Shown piece by piece: positions 1 to 10,114 of a stretch of 64,000 nucleotides of DNA. Source of the DNA: Citreimonas salinaria (lineage in GTDB: Bacteria > Pseudomonadota > Alphaproteobacteria > Rhodobacterales > Rhodobacteraceae). Numbering within the stretch: the first letter of the stretch is position 1; each line of letters begins with the position of its first letter. The position numbers and the translations under genes were made by a program. The stretch lies in contig NZ_FNPF01000001.1 in NCBI RefSeq assembly GCF_900107235.1, positions 62,001 through 126,000 on the forward strand. The letters run 5' to 3'. The notes beneath the pieces are model-generated. The model worked only from the letters and a program-made list of their open reading frames with translations. It was not told where the DNA came from and did no database searches.

Positions 1-142
1 CGTCCGCCACTGCGGCGACGTTGTCGAGACACGCGGCATAGGTCAGCGCATCGACGTTCACCACCGAATGGCCATCGGCCACGGCGTACCGGACAACCGC
101 CGATCCGATGAAGCCCGCTCCGCCCGTCACGAGGATCTTCAT
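1..142 (-). CDS. rmlB: dTDP-glucose 4,6-dehydratase, N-terminal part (runs off window start)
   Basis: Reading the complement from an ATG at 142 gives [19 protein letters not shown], the Rossmann GxxGxxG signature of extended SDR sugar-nucleotide enzymes, followed by [13 protein letters not shown], which is characteristic of RmlB (compare NLDALTYAGN). Only about 47 codons are in the window. The enzyme converts dTDP-glucose to dTDP-4-keto-6-deoxyglucose, the second step to dTDP-L-rhamnose. The start overlaps the stop of rmlC by ATGA, so the two are translationally coupled and rmlC is the upstream gene. The assignment rests on the N-terminal motif and the rmlC neighbour; the catalytic YxxxK lies outside the window. 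Confidence 0.85.
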   Translation of the reverse strand, partial: MKILVTGGAGFIGSAVVRYAVADGHSVVNVDALTYAACLDNVAAVAD

Positions 143-705
143 GCGGGGGCCATGACGAACGGACTTGTGAAATCGGCCCAGCATGGTGCGCCCGCGTCCT
201 TTTCGGACAGGACGGGCGGGGCGTCCAAGGCGGGCCAGACTATGGCGAGGCCGGGATCATCCCAGCGCAGGGCCGTCTCGCTTTCGGGTGCGTAGAAATC
301 GGAGCATTTGTAGACGATCTCGGTCTCGGGCTCCAGCGTCATGAAACCGTGGGCAAAACCCTCGGGGATGAAGACCTGCCGGCCGTTCTCGGCCGAAAGC
401 TCGAACCCCGCCCAGCGCCCGAACGTGGTTGATCCGACGCGCAGGTCCAATGCCACGTCGAACAGGCGGCCCCGACCGCAGCGCAAGAGCTTGGCCTGCG
501 CGTGCGGCGGCGCCTGGAAATGCAGACCGCGCACGGTGCCGGCATGCTCCGAGACCGAGTGGTTGTCCTGCACGAAGACTGTGTCGATGCCGGCCCGCGC
601 GTAGGTGCGGGCATTGAAGGTTTCGGCGAAGAAGCCGCGCGCGTCGCCGTAGCGGCGCGGCGTGACCAGGCAGAGACCCGGAAGGTCCGTAGGCTCGATC
701 CGCAT
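139..705 (-). CDS. rmlC: dTDP-4-dehydrorhamnose 3,5-epimerase
   Basis: A 188-aa protein starting [16 protein letters not shown], the usual length for RmlC. The family core is visible: [17 protein letters not shown] with the substrate-contacting region, VRGLHFQ carrying the catalytic histidine, and the [10 protein letters not shown] segment of the cupin barrel. The frame stays open upstream to 831, but the upstream part is arginine/alanine-rich and unlike the family, so the ATG at 705 is preferred. It epimerises dTDP-4-keto-6-deoxyglucose at C3 and C5 on the way to dTDP-L-rhamnose. The gene is coupled to rmlB downstream by a 4-nt overlap. Confidence 0.93.
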   Translation of the reverse strand: MRIEPTDLPGLCLVTPRRYGDARGFFAETFNARTYARAGIDTVFVQDNHSVSEHAGTVRGLHFQAPPHAQAKLLRCGRGRLFDVALDLRVGSTTFGRWAGFELSAENGRQVFIPEGFAHGFMTLEPETEIVYKCSDFYAPESETALRWDDPGLAIVWPALDAPPVLSEKDAGAPCWADFTSPFVMAPA

Positions 706-853
706 GTCCGCCGCCCCTCGCCTGTTCGGTGCGCGCCCCGCGCGCTTTTCAGCGCGCCGATCCAAGCCGTTCGCACCCGCGGCGTCAACGCCTGCGCACG
801 CACGGCCGCCATGGTGTCGCAGCGCGGTCACGAACCTCGGTCACGAGCTTCGG

Positions 854-1867
854 TCAGGCCACGTCGTAGTAGTCCCGATACCATTCGACAAAGCGCCGAA
901 CCCCGTCGCGCATGTCGGTTTTCGGACGGTAGCCGGTCAGACGTTCCAGCAGTGTGGCGTCGGCCCAAGTGGCCGGCACGTCGCCCGGCTGCATGTCCAT
1001 GAAGTTGCGGGTGACCGGCACGCCCAGCGCCTCTTCGACCGCGTCGACGAAATCCAGCAGCCGCTCGCTTTTCGAATTGCCGATGTTGACCACGCGGTAG
1101 GGCGCGACGGGCGACAGGCTGTCACCCTCCTCGATCGCCTCGGGACTATCGGGGCGGACGGGCGGGGCATCCATCAACAGGCGGATCGCGCGCACGAGAT
1201 CATCGACATAGGTGAAGTCGCGAAACATCTCGCCGTGATTGTAGACGTCGATCGGACGGCCGTTCAGCGTGGCCTCGACGAACTTGAACAGCGCCATGTC
1301 GGGACGCCCCCAAGGCCCGTAGACGGTGAAGAAGCGGAACATGGTCGTCGGCAGGTCGTAGAGATGGGCGTAGCTGTGGCCCATCGCCTCGGTCGCCATC
1401 TTGGTCGCGGCGTAGATCGTCATCGGCGTGTCGACACGGTCGGTCTCGCGGAAGGGCATATCGGTGTTTGCGCCGTAGACCGACGACGTCGAGGCCATCA
1501 TCAGGTGCTTCACGCGATGACGGCGCGCGACCTCCATGACGTTGAAGGTGCCGACGACGTTGGCGTCGACATAGGCGCGCGGATTTTCCAGGCTGTAGCG
1601 GACGCCCGCCTGTGCCGCGAGATGCACGATCACGTCCGGTTCGAACCCGTCCATAGCGGCGTCCAGCGCCTCGCGGTCCTCGAGCATCGCCTCGGACGCG
1701 GAAAAGTCGGGCTTCTGCGACAGCATCGCGTGCCGGCGCGCCTTCAGCCGGACGTCGTAGTAGTCGGTCATCCCGTCGAAGCCCGCAACGGCGTGCCCCT
1801 CGTCCAGCAGAAGCCGCGCGAGGTGGAAACCGATGAAGCCGGCGGATCCCGTAATCAAAATACGCAA
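854..1867 (-). CDS. UDP-glucuronate 4-epimerase (NAD-dependent extended SDR)
   Basis: A 337-aa extended SDR beginning (M)RILITGSAGFIGFHLA, with STSSVYG, YAATKMATE (the catalytic Y-x3-K region), FRFFTVYGPWGRPDMA and FRDFTYVDD. The combination GFIGFHLA, YGPWGRPDMA and FRDFTYVDDLV is typical of UDP-glucuronate 4-epimerases (LpsL/CapI type), which make UDP-galacturonate. The frame opens at an ATG at 1918, but a TTG at 1867 has a GAGGG ribosome binding site 7 nt upstream and yields the family-standard N-terminus, so TTG is taken as the start. It lies 148 bp upstream of rmlC on the same strand. A related UDP-sugar 4-epimerase specificity cannot be excluded. Confidence 0.87.
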   Translation of the reverse strand: MRILITGSAGFIGFHLARLLLDEGHAVAGFDGMTDYYDVRLKARRHAMLSQKPDFSASEAMLEDREALDAAMDGFEPDVIVHLAAQAGVRYSLENPRAYVDANVVGTFNVMEVARRHRVKHLMMASTSSVYGANTDMPFRETDRVDTPMTIYAATKMATEAMGHSYAHLYDLPTTMFRFFTVYGPWGRPDMALFKFVEATLNGRPIDVYNHGEMFRDFTYVDDLVRAIRLLMDAPPVRPDSPEAIEEGDSLSPVAPYRVVNIGNSKSERLLDFVDAVEEALGVPVTRNFMDMQPGDVPATWADATLLERLTGYRPKTDMRDGVRRFVEWYRDYYDVA

Positions 1868-2024
1868 AATATGGCCCTCGCACCGCCGTTGAAAGTCAAC
1901 GTATTGGGTTTCATTCATGCATGCATCCTGTCAAGCACGCTCAAGCGCTTGTCCGCGTGCGTATCACACGTGGACAAGCCCAACCGAAAGCTTACTGAAA
2001 CCGGGAGCGACGCGTCGTTGCTGG

Positions 2025-2681
<657 letters not shown>

Positions 2682-2793
2682 GGTCGCGGTGACCAGCCCG
2701 CCGACAATCCGGCCGCCCAACCAGGGAACCACGAGAACGGCCGCACTTTCACCCAGCGATGGGGCCACAGGATGCCGGTAGGAAACACCAGGC

Positions 2794-3960
2794 TCACGGT
2801 TTACCCTTCCTAAACACGTGCTTTGCGACGCCAGGGAGGATTCGCCTCAAGTACAGGACGGGCAACCAGTCGGCCCGTCCGCGCGAGAAGCGGGCGCGCA
2901 TGTACTCCGGCGGTGGAAAGAAGATTTCGGAGAGACCTGTGACGCGCGTGAGCAGGCTCTGCGTCGCGACAAGGTTCATCAAAACCGCCCTTGCAGGGGC
3001 CGCGGCGATGTAGCGGGACACGCTTCCGGGCTTGGCAGATGCCAGGGCGCCCGCGATGTCGTCGGGAACGGTCGTGCCGAGGCGCGCATCTGAATCGGCT
3101 AGCGCGGCGCGGAGAATGTCGGAGATATCCCTTTCCGCGGCGCGCGCCACGAGACGCTCCTGCTCGTCGCGGTCAAGACTGCCGAAGAGAAGGTGGATGT
3201 CCATCAGCCATGTCAGGCTGTCGATGACCGGGTGCGCGACGCCGTTGAGATGGATCTTAGTCGGCCGGTCGATGTGCTTCTTGCGGTGAACTGCCGAGTA
3301 CAGCAGCGCATCCACGGCACTAGGGCAACGCGCCTGCGCGTGAAGTGCCAGCACGGGCTGCGAGCGTGCGAGCAGTTCTGCGTGCGTGAAAATTCGCGCC
3401 AGAACCGGCGAGGAATCCAACCGCCAGTGCAGATCGATATCGTGCCACCCCCCATCCCGTCCCGACGCCCGAACGACGTCTCCGCGACCAAAATCGACCC
3501 CCCGGCGGTAAAGGGGCCGGCTGAAGCCAGCCTCTTCGAGGGCGGCGAATGCTTGTAGTTTTAGGTTTTCCTCAATCAGGATGTCGCTGTCGCCGCGCAT
3601 CCGCGCCGCGGGACGGGGATAAAGCGTGTAGGCCAGCGCCGTGCCCTTCGTCAGGAGCGGGTGGAGGCCGGCCGCGTACAGTGCGTCGAGCGCCTGCGAC
3701 ACCACGCGCCTGTGCTGTTCCTCCCACATCTCGCGGGCGATCAAGGCTTTCCGAAGAAATTGCGCTAGATCGCTCGGCACCGCCGCCAAGTCGCTTTTCA
3801 GCGCAAGAAGCGGACCGAGACCATTGAGGTTGATCCTGTGAAAAAGCAGCGCCCGGTCGGCAGCCAGCGCACCATCACCTGGCCGCCCCGAGCCTAGCCA
3901 AGCAGCGAGCGACGCATCGACTTCCGTTTCCACCTCTGTGTCAGATCTTGGTACGGTCAT
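2794..3960 (-). CDS. Nucleotidyltransferase-fold family protein (NTP_transf_5-like)
   Basis: A 388-aa protein if started at the ATG at 3960 (MTVPRSDTEVETEV). The frame extends to an ATG at 4134, but neither start has a good ribosome binding site and the extra 58 residues are not family-like. The core LLTKGTALAYTLYPRPAARM then RGDSDILI matches the uncharacterised nucleotidyltransferase family, which shows a KG...LY....R..GDxDLLV pattern; the D-x-D would bind metal. Family members occur in exopolysaccharide and peptide-modification loci, and their substrates are unknown. Here it lies alone on the minus strand between the two copies of a direct repeat. The precise function is unknown. Confidence 0.75.
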   Translation of the reverse strand: MTVPRSDTEVETEVDASLAAWLGSGRPGDGALAADRALLFHRINLNGLGPLLALKSDLAAVPSDLAQFLRKALIAREMWEEQHRRVVSQALDALYAAGLHPLLTKGTALAYTLYPRPAARMRGDSDILIEENLKLQAFAALEEAGFSRPLYRRGVDFGRGDVVRASGRDGGWHDIDLHWRLDSSPVLARIFTHAELLARSQPVLALHAQARCPSAVDALLYSAVHRKKHIDRPTKIHLNGVAHPVIDSLTWLMDIHLLFGSLDRDEQERLVARAAERDISDILRAALADSDARLGTTVPDDIAGALASAKPGSVSRYIAAAPARAVLMNLVATQSLLTRVTGLSEIFFPPPEYMRARFSRGRADWLPVLYLRRILPGVAKHVFRKGKP

Positions 3961-4211
3961 CTTTTCATCAAGCAGTACGTGACGTAGTGCCTCGCGATTG
4001 AACAAGGCGCTATGGTTGGCGTTAGCCGCTATTGCGCCAAACCGCCACGCTTGAACCACATCGCGCCTGCTTGACCTGGGCGAAGCCGCCCATTTCCGCT
4101 GCACCGCAGAGGAAAGGTGGTTCGACAGCGACATAGAATTTGCGATGGACCTAGGACCCGTGTACGCATCCCCGCGTACCCGGTTCAGCCAAAGTGCAGA
4201 GGTGTCGCGAA

Positions 4212-4955
4212 ATGCTGAAGATCTCGGTCGTGACAGCGGTCTTCAATCGCAAGCGCACCATTGCCGAGGCGCTGGACAGCGTGGCGTCACAGGATCATCC
4301 CGAAATCGAGCACGTCGTCCAGGACGGCGCATCGACCGACGGGACGATGGACATCGTCCACGCCCGGTCTCGCCCGTCGCTGCTGGTCCAGAGCCAACCA
4401 GACGCTGGCATCTACGACGGCATCAACCGCGGCATCGCCCGCACCTCGGGCGAGGTGGTCGGCCTGATGCATTCCGACGACCTGTTCGCCCACCGTTCGG
4501 TGCTGTCCTGGGTGGCCGAGGCGCTGGCCGACCCTGATATTGACGGCGTCTATGGCGATCTGGACTATGTCGCGGCCGAGGATACCGCACGCGTCATCCG
4601 CCGCTGGAGGTCGGGCGAATACAGCCAGCGCAAGCTGCGCCAAGGCTGGATGCCTCCGCATCCCACGCTGTACCTGCGGCGCGGCGTCTTCGACCGGCTG
4701 GGGCTGTACGACACCAGCTACCGCATCGCGGCCGATTACGACGCCATGCTCCGCTACCTCGTCCGCGGCAACCTTCGGCTGGCCTACGTGCCGCGCGTCT
4801 TCGTCAACATGCGGATGGGTGGCGAAAGCAACCGTTCTGTCGCAAAGATGATTCAGAAAAGCCGCGAGGATTACCGCGCAATCCGGACGCATGGCGTCGG
4901 TGGCGTGGGCACACTCGCACTCAAGAATTTCGGCAAACTTCGGCAATTTCTTTGA
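4212..4955 (+). CDS. Glycosyltransferase family 2 (WcaE/colanic-acid type)
   Basis: A 247-aa GT-A fold protein: [20 protein letters not shown] at the N-terminus, [30 protein letters not shown], then [14 protein letters not shown] with the metal-binding D-D. The QDGASTDGT and DAGIYDAMNKG-like motifs are typical of WcaE-like GT2 enzymes of colanic acid and capsule clusters. The ATG at 4212 follows GAGGTG at good spacing and is preferred over the frame start at 4194. The sugar donor is not predictable, but the position just before gmd/fcl suggests a GDP-sugar. The 3' half is duplicated at 2025-2453. Confidence 0.87.
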   Translation: MLKISVVTAVFNRKRTIAEALDSVASQDHPEIEHVVQDGASTDGTMDIVHARSRPSLLVQSQPDAGIYDGINRGIARTSGEVVGLMHSDDLFAHRSVLSWVAEALADPDIDGVYGDLDYVAAEDTARVIRRWRSGEYSQRKLRQGWMPPHPTLYLRRGVFDRLGLYDTSYRIAADYDAMLRYLVRGNLRLAYVPRVFVNMRMGGESNRSVAKMIQKSREDYRAIRTHGVGGVGTLALKNFGKLRQFL

Positions 4956-5088
4956 AGGATCCCATGACGAAACGCGCACTCATCACCGGCATCACCGGGC
5001 AGGACGGATCCTATCTGGCCGAACTCCTCTTGCAAAAGGGCTACGAGGTCCACGGCATCAAGCGCCGCGCCTCGTTGTTCAACACCGC
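4526..5088 (+). repeat. Direct repeat copy 2 (in intact glycosyltransferase and gmd)
   Basis: This is the parental-looking copy of the duplication described at 2024-2586. It spans codon 105 of the glycosyltransferase to codon 42 of gmd, both intact here. The left 320 bp are almost identical to copy 1 and the right 240 bp are about 90 percent identical. Confidence 0.9.
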
Positions 5089-6088
5089 CCGGATCGACCA
5101 CATCTATCAGGACCCGCACGAGGCGCGGCCCAATCTGAAGCTGCATTACGGCGACCTGACGGACACGTCGAACCTGACCCGAATCCTGCAAGAGGTCCGC
5201 CCGGACGAGGTCTATAACCTTGGGGCGCAATCGCATGTGGCGGTCAGCTTCGAGGCGCCGGAATACACGGCCGACGTGGACGGCACGGGCACCCTGCGCC
5301 TGCTCGAGGCGATCCGCTTCCTGGGGATGGAAAAGACCTGCCGGTTCTATCAGGCATCGACCTCCGAGCTTTACGGCCTGGTGCAGGAAACCCCGCAGCG
5401 CGAGACCACTCCCTTCTACCCCCGCAGCCCCTACGCGGTGGCCAAGCTCTACAGCTACTGGATCACGGTGAATTACCGCGAGGCATACGGGATGTATGCC
5501 TGCAACGGGATCCTGTTCAACCACGAGAGCCCCCGGCGCGGCGAGACCTTCGTGACGCGCAAAATCACGCGCGGGCTGGCCAACATCGCGCAGGGCTTGG
5601 AAAGCTGCCTCTACATGGGCAACATCGACGCACTACGCGACTGGGGCCACGCCAAGGATTACGTCCGCATGCAGTGGATGATGCTGCAGCAGGAGGCGCC
5701 CGAGGATTTCGTGATTGCGACCGGCAAGCAGTATTCCGTGCGCGAGTTCATCATTTGGTCGGCCAGCGAACTGGGTATCGAGCTGGAGTTTTCGGGCAGG
5801 GGCGTTGACGAGATCGCCACCGTCGCCCGCGTCACCTCGGACATGGCGCCGGCGGTAAAGCCGGGCGACGTGATCATGCGCATCGATCCGCGCTACTTCC
5901 GACCCGCCGAGGTCGAAACGCTTCTCGGCGATGCGTCCAAGGCAAAGGCGAAACTCGGCTGGGAGCCCGAGATCACCGCCCGGGAAATGTGCGCCGAAAT
6001 GGTCGCCAGCGACCTGCAAACCGCCCGCCGGCACGCCCTGCTGAAAGAGCACGGGCTGGACGTGCCGGTAAGCCTGGAAGACGGCTGA
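4964..6088 (+). CDS. gmd: GDP-mannose 4,6-dehydratase
   Basis: A 374-aa protein of standard Gmd length: [20 protein letters not shown] (NADP-binding), [14 protein letters not shown], the catalytic STSELYG and [12 protein letters not shown] segments, [19 protein letters not shown] and [16 protein letters not shown]-type residues (here [17 protein letters not shown]). It converts GDP-D-mannose to GDP-4-keto-6-deoxymannose, the precursor of GDP-L-fucose. The ATG at 4964 is 8 nt after the glycosyltransferase stop with GAAGGA just upstream. It forms a pathway block with fcl and manC. Confidence 0.96.
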   Translation: MTKRALITGITGQDGSYLAELLLQKGYEVHGIKRRASLFNTARIDHIYQDPHEARPNLKLHYGDLTDTSNLTRILQEVRPDEVYNLGAQSHVAVSFEAPEYTADVDGTGTLRLLEAIRFLGMEKTCRFYQASTSELYGLVQETPQRETTPFYPRSPYAVAKLYSYWITVNYREAYGMYACNGILFNHESPRRGETFVTRKITRGLANIAQGLESCLYMGNIDALRDWGHAKDYVRMQWMMLQQEAPEDFVIATGKQYSVREFIIWSASELGIELEFSGRGVDEIATVARVTSDMAPAVKPGDVIMRIDPRYFRPAEVETLLGDASKAKAKLGWEPEITAREMCAEMVASDLQTARRHALLKEHGLDVPVSLEDG

Positions 6089-6101
6089 GGAGGGTAGACA
6101 G

Positions 6102-7079
6102 ATGCTTAGGATCTACGTCGCCGGACATCGCGGCATGGTTGGGGGCGCGATCCTGCGCGCGCTCGAGGCGCGCCGGGACGCCGGCGAGGACCTGACGCTG
6201 CTGACCCGCACGCACGCCGAACTCGACCTGATCGACCGTGGGCAGGTGCGCGCCTTCTTCGATCGTGAACGCCCAGACATGGTGATCCTGGCCGCGGCGA
6301 AAGTCGGCGGCATCATGGCCAACAACACCTACCCGGCCGAATTCATCCACGACAACCTGATGATCCAGGCCAACGTCATCCACGAAGCCTGGCGCGCCGG
6401 CGTCACGAAGCTGCTGCAACTGGGCAGTTCGTGCATCTATCCACGTATGGCGCCGCAGCCCATGGCCGAGGACGCGTTGCTGACCGGCACGCTCGAGCCC
6501 ACGAACGAGCCCTACGCCATCGCCAAGATCGCCGGCATCAAGCTGTGCGAAAGCTACAACCGGCAGTACGGCGTCGATTACCGCTCGGTCATGCCGACCA
6601 ACCTCTACGGGCCCGGCGACAACTTTCATCCCGAAAACAGCCATGTCCTGCCCGCGCTGATCCGCCGCTTCACGGAGGCGCGCGAGGACGGCCGCGACAG
6701 CGTCACGATCTGGGGCACGGGCAGTCCACGGCGGGAATTCCTGCACGTGGACGACATGGCGCAGGCCAGCCTGTTCGTCCTCAACCTCGACCCAGAAACC
6801 TACGCTCGCGAGACCGAGCCGATGCTGAGCCATATCAACGTCGGCACCGGCTCCGACATATCGATCCTCGAACTGGCGCACATGGTGGCGCAGGTGACGG
6901 GGTTCGAGGGACGGATCGAAACCGACCCGACCAAGCCCGACGGCACGCCGCGCAAGCTGATGGATGTCAGCCGCCTCGACAGGCTTGGTTGGCGCGCCTC
7001 GATCGGTCTGGAAAACGGCATCGAAGGCACCTATCGATGGTTCCTGCAGCACCGCGACAATTTCCGCGGACGCGCCTGA
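6102..7079 (+). CDS. fcl: GDP-L-fucose synthase (3,5-epimerase/4-reductase)
   Basis: A 325-aa protein: [72 protein letters not shown] (catalytic Y-x3-K), [18 protein letters not shown] and [13 protein letters not shown]. These motifs are diagnostic of GDP-L-fucose synthase (WcaG/Fcl). It completes GDP-L-fucose synthesis from the Gmd product. It starts 13 bp after gmd behind a GGAGGG ribosome binding site and is clearly cotranscribed with it. Confidence 0.96.
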   Translation: MLRIYVAGHRGMVGGAILRALEARRDAGEDLTLLTRTHAELDLIDRGQVRAFFDRERPDMVILAAAKVGGIMANNTYPAEFIHDNLMIQANVIHEAWRAGVTKLLQLGSSCIYPRMAPQPMAEDALLTGTLEPTNEPYAIAKIAGIKLCESYNRQYGVDYRSVMPTNLYGPGDNFHPENSHVLPALIRRFTEAREDGRDSVTIWGTGSPRREFLHVDDMAQASLFVLNLDPETYARETEPMLSHINVGTGSDISILELAHMVAQVTGFEGRIETDPTKPDGTPRKLMDVSRLDRLGWRASIGLENGIEGTYRWFLQHRDNFRGRA

Positions 7080-7092
7080 CGAAGGAATGGCC

Positions 7093-8523
7093 ATGACCGA
7101 CCTCATCCACCCCCTGCTGCTGTGCGGCGGGTCCGGCACGCGGCTCTGGCCGCTGTCGCGGAAAAGCTTTCCCAAGCAGTTCACGCAGCTGATCGGCGAC
7201 GAAAGCCTGTTCCAGGCCTCGGCGCGCCGTCTGTCCGGCCCCGGCTTCGCACCCCCGCTGGTGGTGACGGCCTCGGACTTCCGCTTCATCGTCACCGAGC
7301 AGCTGGCCGGGATCGAGACCGCCGCCGCCGCCACGCTGATCGAGCCCGAGGGCCGCAACACCGCGCCCGCGATCCTGGCGGGCGCGCTGGTTCTGGCGGC
7401 CGAAGACCCCGCCGCGCTGATGCTGGTTGCACCCTCCGACCACGTCATTCCCGATGCCGCACGCTTCCGCGAAGCGGTGCAGGCCGCCGCGCCCGAGGCC
7501 CGCAGCGGTCGCCTGGTGACATTCGGCATTCGTCCGGACCGGGCCGAGACCGGCTATGGCTGGCTCGAGCTCAGCCGCGACCCCGGCGACTTCGCCCCCG
7601 AGGCCCAGCCGCTTCAGGCATTCGTCGAAAAGCCCGACGCCGCGACCGCGCAGGCCATGCTGGACGGTGGCCGGCACCTGTGGAACGCGGGCATCTTCCT
7701 GCTGCGCGCGGATGCGCTGATCGCCGCGTTCGAAACCCATGCCCCCGCGATGCTGGCCGGCGTGCGCGACGCGGTGGCGCGCGCCACGCGCGACCTTGGC
7801 TTCACCCGCCTCGCCCCGGATGCATGGGCAGGGCTGGACGACATCTCGATCGACTACGCGGTGATGGAGAAAGCCGACAGCCTGTCGGTCGTGCCTTACG
7901 CCGGCGCGTGGTCAGACCTTGGCGGCTGGGACGCGGTCTGGCGCGAACAGGGCCCCGACGACCACGGCGTCGTCACCACCGGCCCTGCCACCGCGATCGA
8001 CTGCGAAGGAACGCTGCTGCGCGCGGAACACGAAGGCCAGGCGCTGGTAGGCATAGGCTTGCGGGACATGATCGCCGTGGCCATGCCCGACGCTGTCCTG
8101 GTGGCGCCGCGCGACCGGGCGCAGGACGTGAAGAAGGCCGTCGCGGCACTCAAGGCCAAGGGCCTGCCTCAGGCCGAGGCGCTGCCGCGCGATTTCCGCC
8201 CCTGGGGCTGGTTCGAAAGCCTGGTGGTCGGCCCGCGCTTCCAGGTCAAGCGCATCCATGTCCATCCCGGCGCGGCACTCAGCCTGCAAAGCCACCACCA
8301 CCGGGCCGAGCACTGGATCGTCGTGCAGGGCACCGCCAAGGTCACGATCGACGACGAGGTCAGGCTGGTGACCGAGAACCAGTCGGTCTACATCCCGCTC
8401 GGCGCCGTGCACCGCATGGAGAACCCCGGCAAGGTCAACATGGTGCTGATCGAGGTGCAGACCGGCTCGTACCTCGGCGAGGACGACATCCTGCGCTTCG
8501 AGGACGTCTACGCCCGCACATGA
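7093..8523 (+). CDS. manC: Mannose-1-phosphate guanylyltransferase / mannose-6-phosphate isomerase
   Basis: A 476-aa bifunctional ManC/CpsB-type protein. The N-terminal nucleotidyltransferase domain shows LLCGGSGTRLWPLSRKSFPK and FVEKPD; the C-terminal cupin isomerase domain shows RPWGWFESL, FQVKRIHVHPGAALSLQSHH and HRAEHWIVVQG. It makes GDP-mannose, the substrate of Gmd. A GAAGGA site precedes two ATG codons (7087, 7093), and 7093 has the better spacing. The isomerase half would provide mannose-6-phosphate, but the mutase (ManB) that links the two activities is not in the window. Confidence 0.95.
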   Translation: MTDLIHPLLLCGGSGTRLWPLSRKSFPKQFTQLIGDESLFQASARRLSGPGFAPPLVVTASDFRFIVTEQLAGIETAAAATLIEPEGRNTAPAILAGALVLAAEDPAALMLVAPSDHVIPDAARFREAVQAAAPEARSGRLVTFGIRPDRAETGYGWLELSRDPGDFAPEAQPLQAFVEKPDAATAQAMLDGGRHLWNAGIFLLRADALIAAFETHAPAMLAGVRDAVARATRDLGFTRLAPDAWAGLDDISIDYAVMEKADSLSVVPYAGAWSDLGGWDAVWREQGPDDHGVVTTGPATAIDCEGTLLRAEHEGQALVGIGLRDMIAVAMPDAVLVAPRDRAQDVKKAVAALKAKGLPQAEALPRDFRPWGWFESLVVGPRFQVKRIHVHPGAALSLQSHHHRAEHWIVVQGTAKVTIDDEVRLVTENQSVYIPLGAVHRMENPGKVNMVLIEVQTGSYLGEDDILRFEDVYART

Positions 8524-8695
8524 GAGAGTGTTCATCACCCCTTCGGGATGCGGCCCCGCCCCGATCCCCGCCAAGGCTTAGCCGTGGCGCGTACGTGCGA
8601 CTTCAATGGTCAGGCAGGGCTCTGACGGACCGTGGCTTGACACTTGCTGCCCTACGCGGGAAGCGTCTGCAAAACGCTGCCAAGGAAGATTTCAC

Positions 8696-10018
8696 ATGAA
8701 GATTGCGGTAATCGGGACGGGTTACGTGGGCCTGGTTTCCGGAGTGTGTTTTTCCGACTTCGGGCACGAGGTCGTCTGCGTGGACAAGGACTCGCGCAAG
8801 ATCGAGATGCTCGAGAAAGGCAAAGTGCCGATCTACGAGCCCGGACTCGACCGCTTGATGGAGCGCAACGTCGAGACGGGGCGCCTGTCCTTCACCATAG
8901 ACCTAAACGCGGCGATCGATGGTTCCGAGGCGGTATTCATCGCCGTCGGCACCCCCACCCGGCGCGGCGACGGTCATGCCGACCTGACCTACGTCATGGC
9001 CGCAGCTGAAGAGATTGCGAAGGCGGCGAAGGACTATGTCGTTATCGTCACGAAATCCACAGTACCGGTCGGCACCAACCGCAAGGTCGCCGAGGTGGTG
9101 CGTGCCGCGAACCCCGACCTTGATTTCGACGTCGCGTCGAACCCGGAATTCTTGCGCGAAGGCGCCGCGATCGACGATTTCATGAAGCCCGACCGTGTCG
9201 TCGTCGGCGTTGAAACCGATCGCGCCGCTGCCGTCATGGCAAGCATCTACCGCCCGCTCTACCTGCGCGAATTCCCGATCATCACCACCGATCTCGAATC
9301 CGCCGAGATGACGAAATACGCCGCCAACGCCTTTCTCGCCACCAAGATCACCTTCATCAACGAGATCGCCGCGCTGTGCGAGAAGGTCGGCGCGGACGTG
9401 AAACAGGTGGCGCGTGGCATGGGGCTCGACAACCGGATTGGCAACAAGTTCCTGCACGCAGGGCCCGGCTACGGCGGTTCGTGCTTTCCCAAGGACACCA
9501 AGGCGTTGGCCCGCACCGCGCAGGAATATGCCTCGCCGATCCAGCTGGTCGAAACGGTCATCAAGGTCAACGAAGAGGTCAAGCGTCGCATGGTGGACAA
9601 GCTGCTGGATCTCTGCGACGGCAGCTTCAACGGCAAGTGCGTCGCCGTGCTGGGCGTGACCTTCAAGCCCAACACCGACGACATGCGCGATGCCCCTGCC
9701 CTGACCATCGTGCCGGCACTTGTCGGCGGCGGGTCCACGGTACGAGTCTGCGATCCCCAGGGCCGCCGCGAGGGCGAAGCACTGCTGCCCAGCGTCAGCT
9801 GGGAAGACGATCCCTACGCCGCCGCCGACGGCGCCGACCTAGTCGTAATACTGACTGAGTGGAACGAGTTCCGGGCCTTGGATCTCAGCGCGCTGGCAAA
9901 ACGGATGCGCACACCCCGGCTGGGCGACCTGCGCAACGTCTACACTGCCGAGGATGCGCAGAAGGCCGGTTTCCAAGCCTATGTCAGCATCGGCCGCGCC
10001 GACCTGATTCCTGGGTGA
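8696..10018 (+). CDS. ugd: UDP-glucose 6-dehydrogenase
   Basis: A 440-aa protein: MKIAVIGTGYVGLVSGVCFS, the substrate-gating TVPVGTNRKV, NPEFLREGAAIDDF, EMTKYAANAFLATKITFINE, and the catalytic cysteine motif GPGYGGSCFPKDT. It oxidises UDP-glucose to UDP-glucuronate with two NAD+. The UDP-glucuronate can be used directly or epimerised by the enzyme at 854-1867. The ATG at 8696 follows AAGGAAG; the longer open frame from 8606 lacks family similarity. A 172-bp gap to manC holds no other gene. Confidence 0.96.
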   Translation: MKIAVIGTGYVGLVSGVCFSDFGHEVVCVDKDSRKIEMLEKGKVPIYEPGLDRLMERNVETGRLSFTIDLNAAIDGSEAVFIAVGTPTRRGDGHADLTYVMAAAEEIAKAAKDYVVIVTKSTVPVGTNRKVAEVVRAANPDLDFDVASNPEFLREGAAIDDFMKPDRVVVGVETDRAAAVMASIYRPLYLREFPIITTDLESAEMTKYAANAFLATKITFINEIAALCEKVGADVKQVARGMGLDNRIGNKFLHAGPGYGGSCFPKDTKALARTAQEYASPIQLVETVIKVNEEVKRRMVDKLLDLCDGSFNGKCVAVLGVTFKPNTDDMRDAPALTIVPALVGGGSTVRVCDPQGRREGEALLPSVSWEDDPYAAADGADLVVILTEWNEFRALDLSALAKRMRTPRLGDLRNVYTAEDAQKAGFQAYVSIGRADLIPG

Positions 10019-10028
10019 CGGCAGTGGT

Positions 10029-10050
10029 CGCGACGATTCTCCCCGTCGCG
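10029..10050. terminator. Hairpin between ugd and galE (possible weak terminator or mRNA stability element)
   Basis: Inverted repeat CGCGACG / CGTCGCG (7-bp stem) with an 8-nt loop, starting 11 nt after the ugd stop. There is no T-run, so termination is uncertain. Confidence 0.35.
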
Positions 10051-10114
10051 GCACCCCCGCGGCGCCTCGCCCGGCCCGGCCGGAACCGAAGCAGAAGAAC
10101 ATGGATGTGCGGCT

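Noticed and set aside
1917-2024. True start of a glycosyltransferase at 1917
   Set aside because: The leader is unrelated to glycosyltransferases and the N-terminal nucleotide-binding half is missing, so this is a duplicated gene end.
5973-7529. 518-codon minus-strand frame opposite fcl and manC
   Set aside because: Lies across two well-defined pathway genes and has no family features.
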